Made by a program: the position numbers and the translations under genes. The notes below the pieces were generated by a model that was given only the letters and a program-made list of their open reading frames with translations, was not told where the DNA came from and ran no database searches. 64,000 nt of DNA from positions 37,973 to 101,972 of the forward strand of contig NZ_FZTC01000006.1 in NCBI RefSeq assembly GCF_900200035.1. The letters run 5' to 3'. Shown here piece after piece: positions 25,978 through 37,389 of this stretch. The DNA is from Klebsiella grimontii. GTDB lineage: Bacteria; Pseudomonadota; Gammaproteobacteria; Enterobacterales; Enterobacteriaceae. Each line of letters begins with the position of its first letter. Position 1 is the first letter of the stretch.

Positions 25978-26874
25978 ATGAGTCAATCCTATGGGCAACT
26001 GGTGAGCCGCGCGGCGATTGCGGCGACGGTGATGGCCTCTGCGTTACTTTTGATCAAGATTTTTGCATGGTGGTATACCGGATCTGTGAGTATTCTGGCG
26101 GCGCTGGTTGATTCACTGGTGGATATCGCCGCCTCGTTAACCAACCTGTTGGTGGTGCGTTATTCGCTGCAGCCTGCCGATGAAGAACATACCTTTGGCC
26201 ACGGTAAGGCGGAATCGCTGGCGGCGCTGGCGCAAAGCATGTTTATCTCCGGCTCGGCGCTGTTTCTGTTCTTGACCGGTATTCAGCATCTTGTTCGTCC
26301 TGAGCCGATGAATGCGGCAGGGGTAGGGATGGTGGTGACGCTGGTTGCGCTGGTCAGTACGCTGCTGCTGGTCACGTTCCAGCGCTGGGTGGTGAGAAAA
26401 ACCCAAAGTCAGGCGGTACGGGCGGATATGCTTCATTATCAGTCTGATGTTATGATGAACGGCGCAATTCTGGTGGCGCTGGCCCTCTCCTGGTACGGCT
26501 GGCACCGGGCCGATGCGCTGTTTGCATTAGGTATCGGCGTCTATATTTTATATAGCGCGCTGCGTATGGCCTATGACGCCGTTCAGTCGTTATTAGACCG
26601 CGCGCTGCCTGATGAGGAACGCCAGGACATTATCAATATCGTGACCGCATGGCCAGGCGTCAGCGGGGCGCACGATCTACGAACGCGGCAGTCAGGGCCG
26701 ACTCGCTTTATTCAGATTCATTTGGAAATGGAAGACAACCTCCCGCTGGTTCAGGCACACGTGATTGCCGACCAGGTGGAGCAGGCGCTGTTGCTCCGTT
26801 TTCCTGGGTCCGATGTCATTATCCACCAGGACCCCTGCTCTGTGGTGCCGTTAGGGCGGCAGGGTGTTTTATGA
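25978..26874 (+). CDS. fieF: Cation-efflux pump FieF
   Basis: A 298-residue cation diffusion facilitator in the inner membrane exporting Fe2+ and Zn2+ in exchange for protons. Six membrane helices; the transport site residues are visible in [14 protein letters not shown] (Asp45 and Asp49) and [12 protein letters not shown] (His153 and Asp157). The cytoplasmic C-terminal metal-binding domain includes [22 protein letters not shown] and HQDPC. Start ATG at 25978 after AAGGAG. Position between cpxP and pfkA is as in E. coli. Confidence 0.97.
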   Translation: MSQSYGQLVSRAAIAATVMASALLLIKIFAWWYTGSVSILAALVDSLVDIAASLTNLLVVRYSLQPADEEHTFGHGKAESLAALAQSMFISGSALFLFLTGIQHLVRPEPMNAAGVGMVVTLVALVSTLLLVTFQRWVVRKTQSQAVRADMLHYQSDVMMNGAILVALALSWYGWHRADALFALGIGVYILYSALRMAYDAVQSLLDRALPDEERQDIINIVTAWPGVSGAHDLRTRQSGPTRFIQIHLEMEDNLPLVQAHVIADQVEQALLLRFPGSDVIIHQDPCSVVPLGRQGVL

Positions 26875-26958
26875 TCTTTAGGTTATAGTCTGTAAACTCG
26901 ATGTAAAAGTGTGGGGCGGATCGGCATTTTTTGTATAAATTACCGCCATTTGGTCTGA

Positions 26959-26974
26959 CCTGAATCAATTCAGC
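26959..26974. promoter_or_regulatory. Cra (FruR)-type operator before pfkA
   Basis: CCTGAATCAATTCAGC fits the Cra consensus (TGAATCGNTTCA type). It lies about 105 bp upstream of pfkA, just upstream of a -10-like TATACT at 26988-26993. pfkA is a known Cra-repressed gene in E. coli, so repression under gluconeogenic conditions is likely. Confidence 0.65.
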
Positions 26975-27076
26975 CAGAAGCGTTTGATATACTATTGCAA
27001 TTATCGTTGTGCACTCCTGGTGAGGGGCGCTTCAGGCAACAGGATTATTTTTTGCTTCCTAAGTTCAGAGGTAGTC

Positions 27077-28039
27077 ATGATTAAGAAAATCGGTGTGTTG
27101 ACAAGTGGCGGTGATGCCCCGGGCATGAACGCAGCAATTCGTGGCGTTGTGCGTGCGGCATTAACGGAAGGTCTGGAAGTTTTTGGAATCTATGACGGTT
27201 ACCTCGGCCTGTATGAAGATCGTATGGTTCAGCTCGACCGCTACAGCGTTTCCGACATGATCAACCGCGGCGGCACCTTCCTGGGGTCGGCGCGTTTTCC
27301 AGAATTTCGTGAAGAACATATTCGCGCCGTCGCCATTGAAAATATGAGAAAGCGCGGCCTGGATGCGCTGGTGGTTATTGGTGGTGACGGTTCCTATATG
27401 GGTGCCGTGCGTCTGACTGAGATGGGCTTCCCCTGCATCGGCCTGCCGGGCACGATCGACAACGATATCAAAGGCACCGACTATACCATCGGCTTCTTTA
27501 CCGCATTGAGCACCGTGGTAGAGGCTATTGACCGCCTGCGTGACACCTCTTCCTCCCACCAGCGTATTTCCGTTGTGGAAGTGATGGGCCGTTACTGCGG
27601 CGACCTGACCCTGGCGGCAGCTATCTCCGGCGGCTGTGAGTTCATCATGGTGCCTGAGGTTGAATACACTCGCGACGACCTGGTCTCAGAAATTAAGGCG
27701 GGTATCGCCAAAGGTAAAAAGCACGCGATTGTGGCGATCACCGAGCATATGTGCGACGTCGACGAGCTGGCTCACTACATCGAGAAAGAGACCGGCCGTG
27801 AAACTCGCGCAACCGTACTGGGCCACATTCAGCGCGGCGGCTCCCCGGTTCCTTATGACCGTATTCTGGCTTCCCGCATGGGCGCGTACGCGATTGACCT
27901 GCTGCTGCAGGGCTTCGGCGGCCGCTGCGTCGGTATTCAGAACGAGAAGCTGGTGCACCACGACATTATCGACGCTATCGAAAACATGAAGCGTCCGTTC
28001 AAAAGCGACTGGCTGGATTGCGCTAAGAAGCTGTACTAA
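27077..28039 (+). CDS. pfkA: 6-phosphofructokinase I
   Basis: A 320-residue ATP-dependent phosphofructokinase, the committed step of glycolysis, active as a tetramer. The glycine-rich ATP loop [15 protein letters not shown] (about 9), [10 protein letters not shown] (about 102), the catalytic loop [16 protein letters not shown] (Asp about 127) and [14 protein letters not shown] (about 243) are intact. The ATG at 27077 was chosen as it gives [13 protein letters not shown] as in E. coli; the upstream in-frame codons belong to the leader. Downstream, after a terminator, comes rraA and not sbp/tpiA as in E. coli (see findings). Confidence 0.98.
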   Translation: MIKKIGVLTSGGDAPGMNAAIRGVVRAALTEGLEVFGIYDGYLGLYEDRMVQLDRYSVSDMINRGGTFLGSARFPEFREEHIRAVAIENMRKRGLDALVVIGGDGSYMGAVRLTEMGFPCIGLPGTIDNDIKGTDYTIGFFTALSTVVEAIDRLRDTSSSHQRISVVEVMGRYCGDLTLAAAISGGCEFIMVPEVEYTRDDLVSEIKAGIAKGKKHAIVAITEHMCDVDELAHYIEKETGRETRATVLGHIQRGGSPVPYDRILASRMGAYAIDLLLQGFGGRCVGIQNEKLVHHDIIDAIENMKRPFKSDWLDCAKKLY

Positions 28040-28054
28040 GCCTCCGGCGGAAAC

Positions 28055-28087
28055 AAAAAGGCCTTCTCAGAGAGAAGGCCTTTTTTT
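28055..28087. terminator. Bidirectional terminator between pfkA and rraA
   Basis: AAAAAGGCCTTCTC at 28055-28068, loop AGA, GAGAAGGCCTTTTTTT at 28072-28087. A-run and T-run on opposite sides let it work for both convergent genes. It sits exactly at the unusual pfkA-rraA junction. Confidence 0.95.
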
Positions 28088-28099
28088 ATGTGCGGGACG

Positions 28100-28585
28100 C
28101 TACTCGATATCCAGGGCATCCTCGGAAAGGATAATCCCGGTATTATCGGCGTAGAGATGGTCGCCGGAAAAGAAGGTGACGCCGCCGAAGTTGACGCGCA
28201 CGTCGCTTTCGCCGATTCCTTCACCTGCGGCTCCGACGGGGATGGCGGCCAGCGCCTGGATACCGATATCCAGCTCTTCCAGATCGTCAACCTGACGCAC
28301 CGCGCCATAGACGACCAGCCCTTCCCACTCGTTTTGTACGGCCAGACGCGCCAGGTCAGCGTCAATCAATGCGCGTCGAACGGAACCACCGCCGTCAACC
28401 AACAGGACATGACCACGGCCGTTCTGTTCGAGCATATCGTAGAGCAACCCGTTATCCTCGAAACATTTTACCGTGATGATTTGTCCACCAAACGACGAGC
28501 GCCCCCCAAAGTTGGAGAACAGAGGTTCCACGACGTTGACATCCTCCTGGTAGATGTCACAAAGCTCGGAAGTATCGTATTTCAT
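28100..28585 (-). CDS. rraA: RNase E inhibitor RraA
   Basis: A 161-residue trimeric protein that binds RNase E and lowers its activity, thereby changing mRNA decay globally. It matches E. coli RraA along its length ([69 protein letters not shown]). The DlpA/RraA fold resembles the methyltransferase/aldolase-like HMG aldolase family but RraA itself is a regulator. It follows menA on the minus strand with 92 bp between. zapB, its usual convergent neighbour, is missing. Confidence 0.96.
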   Translation of the reverse strand: MKYDTSELCDIYQEDVNVVEPLFSNFGGRSSFGGQIITVKCFEDNGLLYDMLEQNGRGHVLLVDGGGSVRRALIDADLARLAVQNEWEGLVVYGAVRQVDDLEELDIGIQALAAIPVGAAGEGIGESDVRVNFGGVTFFSGDHLYADNTGIILSEDALDIE

Positions 28586-28677
28586 AGGCTTAACGTTCAG
28601 TTGCTGCGAGAATTTTCAGTATATCGCGTGAATCATGCTGTTGGCAAAATCATCAATTGTTAATTGATATTTGTCAG

Positions 28678-29604
28678 TTAAGCCGCAAGCCTGCTGAAAA
28701 TAATTCCGATAACAAACAGCAGGTTGGTCAGCAGCGCCCCTTTAACCGTTCTTTCGAGCATTGGACGCATGGCGACGGGGTCGCGCTCGCGCATCACATA
28801 ACGCGCCTGCTTAACCAGCAGCGGCGTCGCCAGCAGGAACAGCCAGCCCCACGGATTATGCAGCGAGATCAGGTTAAACAGCGCCAGGCACAGCAGCGCG
28901 CCAAACAGCAGGCAGGCGTGATAGCGGCGAGCGTTAACCGGCCCCAGGCGCACGGCGAGGGTGTTTTTACCGTTTTCGCGATCGCTGTCGATATCGCGCA
29001 GGTTGTTAATATTCAGCACCGCCGTCGCCAGCAGGCCGCAGGCGGTGGCGGGTAAGAAAATGACCGCCTCAACGCTGTGCGCCTGCAGGTACCAGCTCCC
29101 GACGACGCTAAGCCAGCCGAAGAACACCAGCACGGAGATATCGCCAAGACCGATGTAGCCGTAAGGGCGAGTGCCGACGGTATAGGTAATGGCGGCCACG
29201 ATCGCGAGCCCGCCGAGGACCATAAAACCGATAAAATCGGCCATGGTTTGCCAGGACAGGAACAGCAGCGCCAGGCCGGAGAGACAAATCAGCGCCACGG
29301 TGAGAATCAACGCGCGTTTCATCTGCGCCTGGGTAATGGCGCCTTTCTGCATACCGCGCAGCGGGCCGATACGGTCAGGTTTATCGCTGCCTTTTATCGC
29401 GTCGCCATAATCGTTGGCCAGATTGGAGAGGATTTGTAATAAACCGGCGGTAATGATGGCCAGCAGCGCAACCCAGGGATCGAAACTGCCCTGATGCCAG
29501 GCAAGCGCGGAGCCGACAATGATGGCGGCAAAGGCCAGAGGTAACGTTTTTGGGCGCAGGCTTTCCAGCCAGGCCTGGGTGCGAGTGATTGCGTGTTCGG
29601 TCAT
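28678..29604 (-). CDS. menA: 1,4-dihydroxy-2-naphthoate prenyltransferase
   Basis: A 308-residue inner-membrane UbiA-family prenyltransferase that attaches the polyprenyl chain to 1,4-dihydroxy-2-naphthoate in menaquinone synthesis. About nine membrane segments; the two aspartate-rich motifs are visible as NLANDYGDAIKGSDKPDR (about 60) and NNLRDIDSDRENGKNT (about 200). Start ATG at 29604. It lies downstream of hslVU on the same strand, separated by a repeat element inserted in the hslVU terminator. Confidence 0.97.
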   Translation of the reverse strand: MTEHAITRTQAWLESLRPKTLPLAFAAIIVGSALAWHQGSFDPWVALLAIITAGLLQILSNLANDYGDAIKGSDKPDRIGPLRGMQKGAITQAQMKRALILTVALICLSGLALLFLSWQTMADFIGFMVLGGLAIVAAITYTVGTRPYGYIGLGDISVLVFFGWLSVVGSWYLQAHSVEAVIFLPATACGLLATAVLNINNLRDIDSDRENGKNTLAVRLGPVNARRYHACLLFGALLCLALFNLISLHNPWGWLFLLATPLLVKQARYVMRERDPVAMRPMLERTVKGALLTNLLFVIGIIFSRLAA

Positions 29605-29623
29605 AAGTCCCGGCCAATAAAAA

Positions 29624-29819
29624 ATGGGGCTCTACCCTTCATACTTCAAGCTGCAGATACGTAGGCTACGCTGATTCACCCCAGTCATGTACTTATGCAC
29701 ACTCCTGGGGATGAATTCCCTTGCCGCATGATTCGGCCTTCGGGACCAGCGCAAGCGCTGTTCAAACGGTTAACCGTTTTGTCCTGCAACTCAAATTAGT
29801 AGGGTATCTATAGCCCCAT
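29624..29819 (-). terminator. hslVU terminator split by a repeat element
   Basis: On the minus strand ATGGGGCT (29819-29812) and AGCCCCAT followed by a T-run (29631-29619) are perfect hairpin arms, now separated by about 180 nt. Between them lies the inverted-end repeat at 29633-29806. The arrangement looks like an ordinary terminator whose loop received an insertion. Whether it still terminates is unknown. Confidence 0.7.
29633..29806. repeat. 174-bp repeat with imperfect inverted ends (MITE-like)
   Basis: The element begins TACCCTTCATACTTCAAGCTGCAG and ends CTGCAACTCAAATTAGTAGGGTA; the two ends are imperfect inverse complements. The body includes TCACCCCAGTCATG, ACTCCTGGGGATGAATTCCC and a small palindrome AACGGTTAACCGTT (29765-29778). 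It resembles a family of short non-coding intergenic repeats common in enterobacteria such as Klebsiella, Serratia and Yersinia. No coding capacity is seen. It is flanked by the arms of the hslVU terminator. Confidence 0.8.
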
Positions 29820-29848
29820 CTAGTGTGATGAAAATATATTGAACCGGA

Positions 29849-31183
29849 TTATAAGATAAAACGGCTCAGATCTTCATCTGCCACCAGAACATCCAGATGC
29901 TTACCGACATATTCCGCATCGATGGTGACGGTTTGGCCGTTCATTTCGCTGGCGTCGTAGGAGATGTCTTCGATCAGACGCTCCAGCACGGTATGCAGAC
30001 GACGGGCACCAATGTTCTCGGTGGTTTCGTTGACCTGCCATGCGGCCTGAGCGATACGCTTGATACCCTCTTCCGTGAATTCGATATTGACGCCTTCGGT
30101 CGCCATCAGCGCTTTATACTGCACGGTGATGGACGCGTTCGGCTCGGTCAAAATACGCTCGAAGTCGTGGGTGGTCAGCGCTTTCAGCTCAACGCGAATC
30201 GGCAGACGGCCCTGCAGTTCCGGGATTAAGTCAGACGGGCTGGCGACCTGGAACGCGCCGGAGGCGATAAACAGAATGTGATCGGTTTTCACCATGCCGT
30301 GCTTGGTGGAGACGGTGCAGCCTTCAACCAGCGGCAGCAGGTCGCGCTGTACGCCTTCACGGGATACGTCAGGGCCGGAGGAGTTGCCGCCGCGCTTACA
30401 GATTTTGTCGATTTCGTCGATAAACACGATACCGTGCTGCTCAACGGCGTCGATGGCATCCTGCTTCAGCTCTTCCGGGTTGACCAGCTTCGCCGCCTCT
30501 TCTTCAATCAGCAGCTTCATCGCGTCTTTAATTTTCAGCTTACGCGGTTTTTGCTTCTGGCCGCCCAGATTCTGGAACATGGACTGCAGCTGGCTGGTCA
30601 TCTCTTCCATGCCCGGAGGGGACATGATTTCAACGCCCATCGGCGCAGCCGCGAGATCGATCTCAATCTCTTTATCATCGAGCTGACCTTCGCGCAGTTT
30701 TTTACGGAAAGACTGGCGCGCGGCGGAGGGTTCCTGAGGCTGTTCAGCCTGGCCCCAGTTGTTTTTCGCCGGCGGGATCAGCACGTCAAGGATGCGCTCT
30801 TCCGCCAGCTCTTCCGCACGATAGCGGTTTTTGTCGATGGACTGCATGCGCACCATTTTGATCGCCGCATCGGTCAGATCGCGGATGATGGAGTCCACTT
30901 CCTTACCAACATAGCCGACTTCAGTGAATTTCGTCGCTTCGACCTTGATGAACGGCGCATTGGCGAGCTTTGCCAGACGGCGGGCGATTTCCGTTTTACC
31001 GACGCCGGTCGGGCCGATCATCAGAATGTTTTTTGGCGTGACTTCGTGACGCAGCTCTTCGTTGAGCTGCATACGACGCCAGCGATTACGCAGAGCGATG
31101 GCGACGGAGCGCTTGGCTGCGTCCTGGCCGATAATGTGTTTGTCCAGTTCGCTGACAATTTCGCGTGGGGTCATTTCAGACAT
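29849..31183 (-). CDS. hslU: HslU ATPase of the HslUV protease
   Basis: A 444-residue AAA+ unfoldase that feeds substrates to the HslV peptidase. Walker A is [15 protein letters not shown] (about 56-70), Walker [11 protein letters not shown] (about 250) and the pore loop [16 protein letters not shown] (about 83). The I-domain (about 110-240) and the C-terminal sensor 2 region [12 protein letters not shown] are present. It ends in EDLSRFIL, the tail that docks into HslV. It follows hslV by 9 bp in one operon under heat-shock control. Confidence 0.98.
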   Translation of the reverse strand: MSEMTPREIVSELDKHIIGQDAAKRSVAIALRNRWRRMQLNEELRHEVTPKNILMIGPTGVGKTEIARRLAKLANAPFIKVEATKFTEVGYVGKEVDSIIRDLTDAAIKMVRMQSIDKNRYRAEELAEERILDVLIPPAKNNWGQAEQPQEPSAARQSFRKKLREGQLDDKEIEIDLAAAPMGVEIMSPPGMEEMTSQLQSMFQNLGGQKQKPRKLKIKDAMKLLIEEEAAKLVNPEELKQDAIDAVEQHGIVFIDEIDKICKRGGNSSGPDVSREGVQRDLLPLVEGCTVSTKHGMVKTDHILFIASGAFQVASPSDLIPELQGRLPIRVELKALTTHDFERILTEPNASITVQYKALMATEGVNIEFTEEGIKRIAQAAWQVNETTENIGARRLHTVLERLIEDISYDASEMNGQTVTIDAEYVGKHLDVLVADEDLSRFIL

Positions 31184-31192
31184 GGGAGATCC

Positions 31193-31723
31193 TTACGCTT
31201 TGGAGGTCAATTCTTCGATGGTATGGAAGTGGTTGGTATAAATGCAGATATCACCTGCAATACTCAACGCTTTCTCTGTGATATCGCGTGCGCCCATATC
31301 GGTATTTTCCAGCAGGGCGCGAGCCGCGGCCTGGGCGTAGGGACCGCCGGAGCCGATAGCAATCAAATCGTTTTCTGGCTGCACCACGTCGCCGTTACCG
31401 GTGATGATGAGCGAGGCGTTTTCGTCAGCCACCGCCAGCAGCGCTTCGAGCTTGCGCAGCATCCGGTCGGTACGCCAGTCTTTCGCCAGCTCAACGGCGG
31501 CCTTTACCAGGTGGCCCTGATGCATTTCCAGCTTACGTTCAAACAGTTCGAACAGCGTGAAGGCGTCAGCGGTGCCGCCCGCAAAGCCGGCAATCACTTT
31601 GTCGTTATACAGGCGGCGCACTTTTTTCACGTTGCCTTTCATTACGGTGTTGCCCAGCGTGGCCTGGCCATCACCGGCAATAACGACATGGCCGTTACGG
31701 CGAACACTTACAATTGTAGTCAC
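31193..31723 (-). CDS. hslV: HslV peptidase of the HslUV protease
   Basis: A 176-residue threonine peptidase of the proteasome-beta family. The GTG at 31723 is the start: it is preceded by AAGGGG and gives [20 protein letters not shown], whose Thr2 becomes the N-terminal nucleophile after Met removal. An upstream ATG at 31744 would bury the nucleophile. The catalytic Lys lies in [10 protein letters not shown], and [15 protein letters not shown] is conserved. It is the first gene of the hslVU operon, with a sigma-32 promoter and a 5' UTR hairpin upstream. Confidence 0.97.
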   Translation of the reverse strand: MTTIVSVRRNGHVVIAGDGQATLGNTVMKGNVKKVRRLYNDKVIAGFAGGTADAFTLFELFERKLEMHQGHLVKAAVELAKDWRTDRMLRKLEALLAVADENASLIITGNGDVVQPENDLIAIGSGGPYAQAAARALLENTDMGARDITEKALSIAGDICIYTNHFHTIEELTSKA

Positions 31724-31757
31724 GAGCAGACCCCTTGGTTGCAAAAGCGGAATAGGG

Positions 31758-31778
31758 GCCCCGCGGTTTACGCGGGGC
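31758..31778 (-). promoter_or_regulatory. hslVU 5' UTR stem-loop
   Basis: GCCCCGCG (31758-31765) pairs with CGCGGGGC (31771-31778) around a five-base loop, between the promoter and the hslV ribosome-binding site. E. coli hslVU mRNA has an equivalent stabilising stem-loop. Confidence 0.75.
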
Positions 31779-31790
31779 AGAATGCAATTA

Positions 31791-31819
31791 TAGATGGGGG
31801 GGATTTTGAGGGTTTCAAC
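31791..31819 (-). promoter_or_regulatory. Sigma-32 heat-shock promoter of hslVU
   Basis: On the minus strand GTTGAAA (31819-31813) and, after 13-14 bp, CCCCATCTA (31799-31791) match the sigma-32 consensus CTTGAAA ... CCCCATNTA. The -35 overlaps the final codons of ftsN. Confidence 0.88.
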
Positions 31820-32789
31820 CCCTGGCGGCGAGACGAATGCAGTTTGCGTGTCCGGCCATTTTCAGCCGTTCAATCATATTGCTGGCGTTTTCTTTGCCTT
31901 TCAGCGGCCCAATCACCACGCGATTCCAGCCGTTATTGGTGGTGATGTGCGAGGCGAAGCCTTCAAACGCCAGCTGCGCGCGCACGGTTTCCGCCTGCTC
32001 AGCGCCTTTAAAGGAGCCGCACTGGATCATCCAGCTGCGATCGTCTTTTTTCTCCGTCGCGGCGGTTTTCGGCGCTTCTTCTACGCGGGTTACCGGCGCG
32101 GCGGCCTGGGCTTTAGGCTGCGCGGTACTGGTATGCGCTGGCGTTTGCAGCAGGTCCTGGTACGGCTGCTGATTAGACGCCGTCTGCCTCGGCTGCTGTT
32201 GTACCGGCTTCGGCTGCTCGACGACCCGCGGCTGGGTTCGCGGTTGCTGTACCTGCGTCTGCTGCTGGGCCTGCGCGAGCTGTTGTTGCTGTACCTGCTG
32301 CTGAGCTAAACGCTGACGCTGCAAGGTTTGCTGGCGCTGCGCCGGGGTTTGTTCATTCCACGGCACTTCGGTCAGCTGCGTTGGCTGCTGACGCATATCG
32401 GCCTGCATCTGCGCCAGCAGCTGGCGCTGCTCGTCCGTCAGCTGCTCCGGCTTCATGACTTCGCCGCCCGCCGTGGGTTCCGTAGGCGCGCGTACCCCGG
32501 GCTGACGGCTTTCCAGCTCTTTAATATAGCGCCAACGCTCTTCCGGCTTCGGCGGCAGGCCGTTGCCCGCGGCCTGGCGGTTCTGCAGCGCTTCAGCTTC
32601 TTCTTTCTTATGGTGAGTGATGAAGTACAGTCCACCGATAAAGGCCACCAGCACTGCCGCGGCGATGGCCACCATAGTCGGTGAAACCGCCGAAAGGCCG
32701 CCTTGTTTGTTCCTTGAGCTTCGCGTATTGCTCTTTTTGCGCCGCGAAGAAGCCGGTTGGCTGCGGCGTACATAATCTCGTTGTGCCAC
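31815..32789 (-). CDS. ftsN: Cell-division protein FtsN
   Basis: A 324-residue bitopic inner-membrane protein that triggers septal peptidoglycan synthesis. Short cytoplasmic tail with [18 protein letters not shown], one membrane helix about 34-54 ([19 protein letters not shown]), a juxtamembrane region with the FtsQLB/FtsWI-activating segment, a long Gln-rich linker (about 135-215) and a C-terminal SPOR domain about 247-324 ([22 protein letters not shown]) that binds denuded glycan. The low-complexity Gln linker is normal for the family. It lies between cytR and hslV as in E. coli. Confidence 0.96.
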   Translation of the reverse strand: MAQRDYVRRSQPASSRRKKSNTRSSRNKQGGLSAVSPTMVAIAAAVLVAFIGGLYFITHHKKEEAEALQNRQAAGNGLPPKPEERWRYIKELESRQPGVRAPTEPTAGGEVMKPEQLTDEQRQLLAQMQADMRQQPTQLTEVPWNEQTPAQRQQTLQRQRLAQQQVQQQQLAQAQQQTQVQQPRTQPRVVEQPKPVQQQPRQTASNQQPYQDLLQTPAHTSTAQPKAQAAAPVTRVEEAPKTAATEKKDDRSWMIQCGSFKGAEQAETVRAQLAFEGFASHITTNNGWNRVVIGPLKGKENASNMIERLKMAGHANCIRLAARG

Positions 32790-32880
32790 TATCGTTTCGC
32801 TGTCTTATTCGTTTTTCAGCCCGCCATGTTACTTAAGCGGCGGGGCTTTGACCAGAAGAGCAGGCCCGAAAGCCTGGTGG

Positions 32881-33909
32881 TTATGTTCGGATTTTGCGTG
32901 TACTGCCGCGAACGATAAGCTCGCAGTCAAGTAATCGTGAACCGCTGCTGACGTTATGACCGTGCAGTTGGTCCAGCAAAAGCAGCATCGCTTCGCGGCC
33001 AATATCAAAACGTGGTTGCGCGACGGTCGTCAATGGCGGATCGCAAAATTCAGACAAAGAGATGTTATCAAAACCAATAATAGACAGATCTTCAGGAACT
33101 TTCAGGCCGCGACGCTTCGCCAGCGATAATGCGCCCAGCGCCATAATATCGCTATGGCAGAAAATAGCCGTCGGCGGTACCGGCAGCGCCAGCAGCTGTT
33201 CCAGCGCGCTGGCGCCGGCTTCATAGGTAAAGTTGCCGCGGGCGATATAGTGCGGATCGACGGTTATCCCGCTGCGACGCAGCGCCTGGACATAGCCCTG
33301 CAGGCGGTAATGGCACAGCGGCATCTCTTCCGGGCCGGCGATACAGCCGATACGGCGGTGCCCCAGCTCGTGCAGATAGTTCACGGCGTTAAACGCGGCG
33401 GTGAGGTTATCGATATGGACCGTCGGCAGCTCCAGCTCGGGAGCGAATTCATTGGCCATCACCATCGGCGGCAGATTGCGCTGCTCTTCCACGCCCGCAT
33501 CGAAGGGTAATCGGGAGCCCAGCAGCAGCATGCCATCGATCTGCTTGGTAATGATCAGGTCGATAAAGGTCTTTTCCTGACGGTTCTGGTGGGCGCAATC
33601 GCCGATCAGCACCAGGTACTCTTGCTCCGCGGCGGTGACTTCAATACCGCGAATGATCTCGCTGAAGAAGGGGTCGCAGATATCCGGCACAATCACCAGG
33701 ATGGTGCGCGACTCGTTGCGCTTCATATTGCGCCCGAGCGATTGCGGTAAATAGCCGACTTCAAGCGCGGCCTGCTCAACCCGGTTACGGGTGCTCTGCG
33801 AAACCTTATCGGGGTTCATTAACGCTCGGGATACGGTTGCCGTGGAAACGTTTGCCTTTTGGGCAACGTCTTTCATAGTGGCGGCAACGACCTGTTTTTT
33901 GGGCTTCAC
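32881..33909 (-). CDS. cytR: Nucleoside-responsive repressor CytR
   Basis: A 342-residue LacI-family repressor that acts with CRP to repress nucleoside uptake and catabolism genes; cytidine induces. The GTG at 33909 is preferred: AGGAG lies 7 nt upstream and it gives MKPKKQVVAATMKDVAQKANVS, close to the E. coli start. An upstream ATG at 33942 lacks a good ribosome site. Helix-turn-helix and hinge occupy about 12-65 (TMKDVAQKANVSTATVSRALMNPDKVS), followed by the periplasmic-binding-like effector domain (IIRGIEVTAAEQEYLVLIGD, FCHSDIMALGAL). Confidence 0.95.
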   Translation of the reverse strand: MKPKKQVVAATMKDVAQKANVSTATVSRALMNPDKVSQSTRNRVEQAALEVGYLPQSLGRNMKRNESRTILVIVPDICDPFFSEIIRGIEVTAAEQEYLVLIGDCAHQNRQEKTFIDLIITKQIDGMLLLGSRLPFDAGVEEQRNLPPMVMANEFAPELELPTVHIDNLTAAFNAVNYLHELGHRRIGCIAGPEEMPLCHYRLQGYVQALRRSGITVDPHYIARGNFTYEAGASALEQLLALPVPPTAIFCHSDIMALGALSLAKRRGLKVPEDLSIIGFDNISLSEFCDPPLTTVAQPRFDIGREAMLLLLDQLHGHNVSSGSRLLDCELIVRGSTRKIRT

Positions 33910-34059
33910 CTGATTTCTCCTCGCTGACTGGCGCAGACACATCCCTGGCGTTCTGACATCAGCAACATTTTTAACAGATAGTACATCCAGAGAGTTACAG
34001 AATTTTCATGAAAAACGTGATGACGGTTGAATTTTTCGATCCGCCTCGCAAGAGAAGCC

Positions 34060-36255
<2,196 letters not shown>

Positions 36256-36487
36256 TTAATCTTCCTGACTTGAAATCTGGCGGCTTAGTATACACATTGT
36301 GATAAGGGCTCGCGGATCAGTTTGCATATGCTGGTCAAATTCTGTATGATTCGCCGCCTTTGATGCGCTTTGTGCGGCATCAAAATCTATTACCCGGCAA
36401 TTTCGCTTTGCGCAATCGCACCGGGAAATTATTAACATCGCGTGGTGTCTGGCGTTAGGGCTGGAAGAGCGACGCGGCCTTAACTGA

Positions 36488-36712
<225 letters not shown>

Positions 36713-36724
36713 TTTGCTGAAGAA

Positions 36725-36746
36725 GCCGCCTCAGGGCGGCTTTTTT
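36725..36746 (+). terminator. rpmE terminator
   Basis: GCCGCC at 36725-36730, loop TCAG, GGCGGC at 36735-36740, then six T residues. Confidence 0.93.
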
Positions 36747-36767
36747 GTCTCTCGCGCGCAACCGCGC

Positions 36768-36800
36768 AAAAAAAGCAGAAGATTTCTTCTGCTTTTTTTA
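36768..36800. terminator. Bidirectional terminator, metJ side
   Basis: AAAAAAAGCAGAAGA to 36782, loop TT, TCTTCTGC followed by TTTTTTT to about 36799. The A-run/T-run symmetry suits metJ (minus strand), with backup for rpmE. Confidence 0.93.
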
Positions 36801-36805
36801 TGGTT

Positions 36806-37123
36806 TTAGTATTCCCACGTATCCGGGTCGATGCCCAGCTCGCGCATAATCTCTTTCGCCGCTTCCGGGATTTCATCGCTGCGCTCTTTACGCAGGTCTT
36901 CATCGTTAGGCAACGGTTGACCGGTAAAGGCATGCAGGAACGCTTCGCACAGCAGTTCGCTGTTGGTCGCGTGACGCAGGTTATTCACCTGACGACGCGT
37001 GCGTTCATCGGTGAGGATTTTTAACACCTTCAGAGGAATGGAAACCGTAATTTTCTTTACTTGCTCACTCTTCTTACCGTGCTCAGCGTATGGGCTGATA
37101 TATTCGCCGCTCCATTCAGCCAT
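36806..37123 (-). CDS. metJ: Methionine repressor MetJ
   Basis: A 105-residue ribbon-helix-helix repressor that uses S-adenosylmethionine as corepressor and binds tandem 8-bp met boxes. It is almost identical to E. coli MetJ: the DNA-contacting beta strand lies in [15 protein letters not shown] (about 22-36) and the helices in [20 protein letters not shown]. It is divergent from metB across 266 bp that contain met boxes at 37296-37327, so it probably controls itself as well as metBL. Confidence 0.98.
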
Positions 37124-37295
37124 GAGTTACCTTTAATCCTCTATTCATTAGTTAAGGGCCTGAACGCGAGTCCTGGCCATAATTACGCGTAGTTTACCGT
37201 AGAGGGGCGCGTCTGACACCAAACAAGCCGCTACGGATGTGCGCTAATGCATATAATTTTAACGGCTATTTCCAGTTTGCTCAATCTATACGCAA

Positions 37296-37327
37296 AGAAG
37301 TTTAGATGTCCAGATGTATTGACGTCT
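37296..37327. promoter_or_regulatory. MetJ operator (tandem met boxes) of metB/metJ
   Basis: Four contiguous octamers, AGAAGTTT, AGATGTCC, AGATGTAT and TGACGTCT, each resemble the met box AGACGTCT. They start 94 bp upstream of metB, between the divergent metB and metJ promoters. The rest of the 266-bp gap shows no gene. Confidence 0.88.
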
Positions 37328-37389
37328 ATTATAACAATGATTACTCTGGTGCCTGACTTTTCACCGACTCAGCCCAGGAACTCCCCAAC

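Noticed and set aside
28036..28365. Minus-strand frame overlapping rraA
   Set aside because: Overlaps the terminator and rraA in another frame; no ribosome site and no family resemblance.
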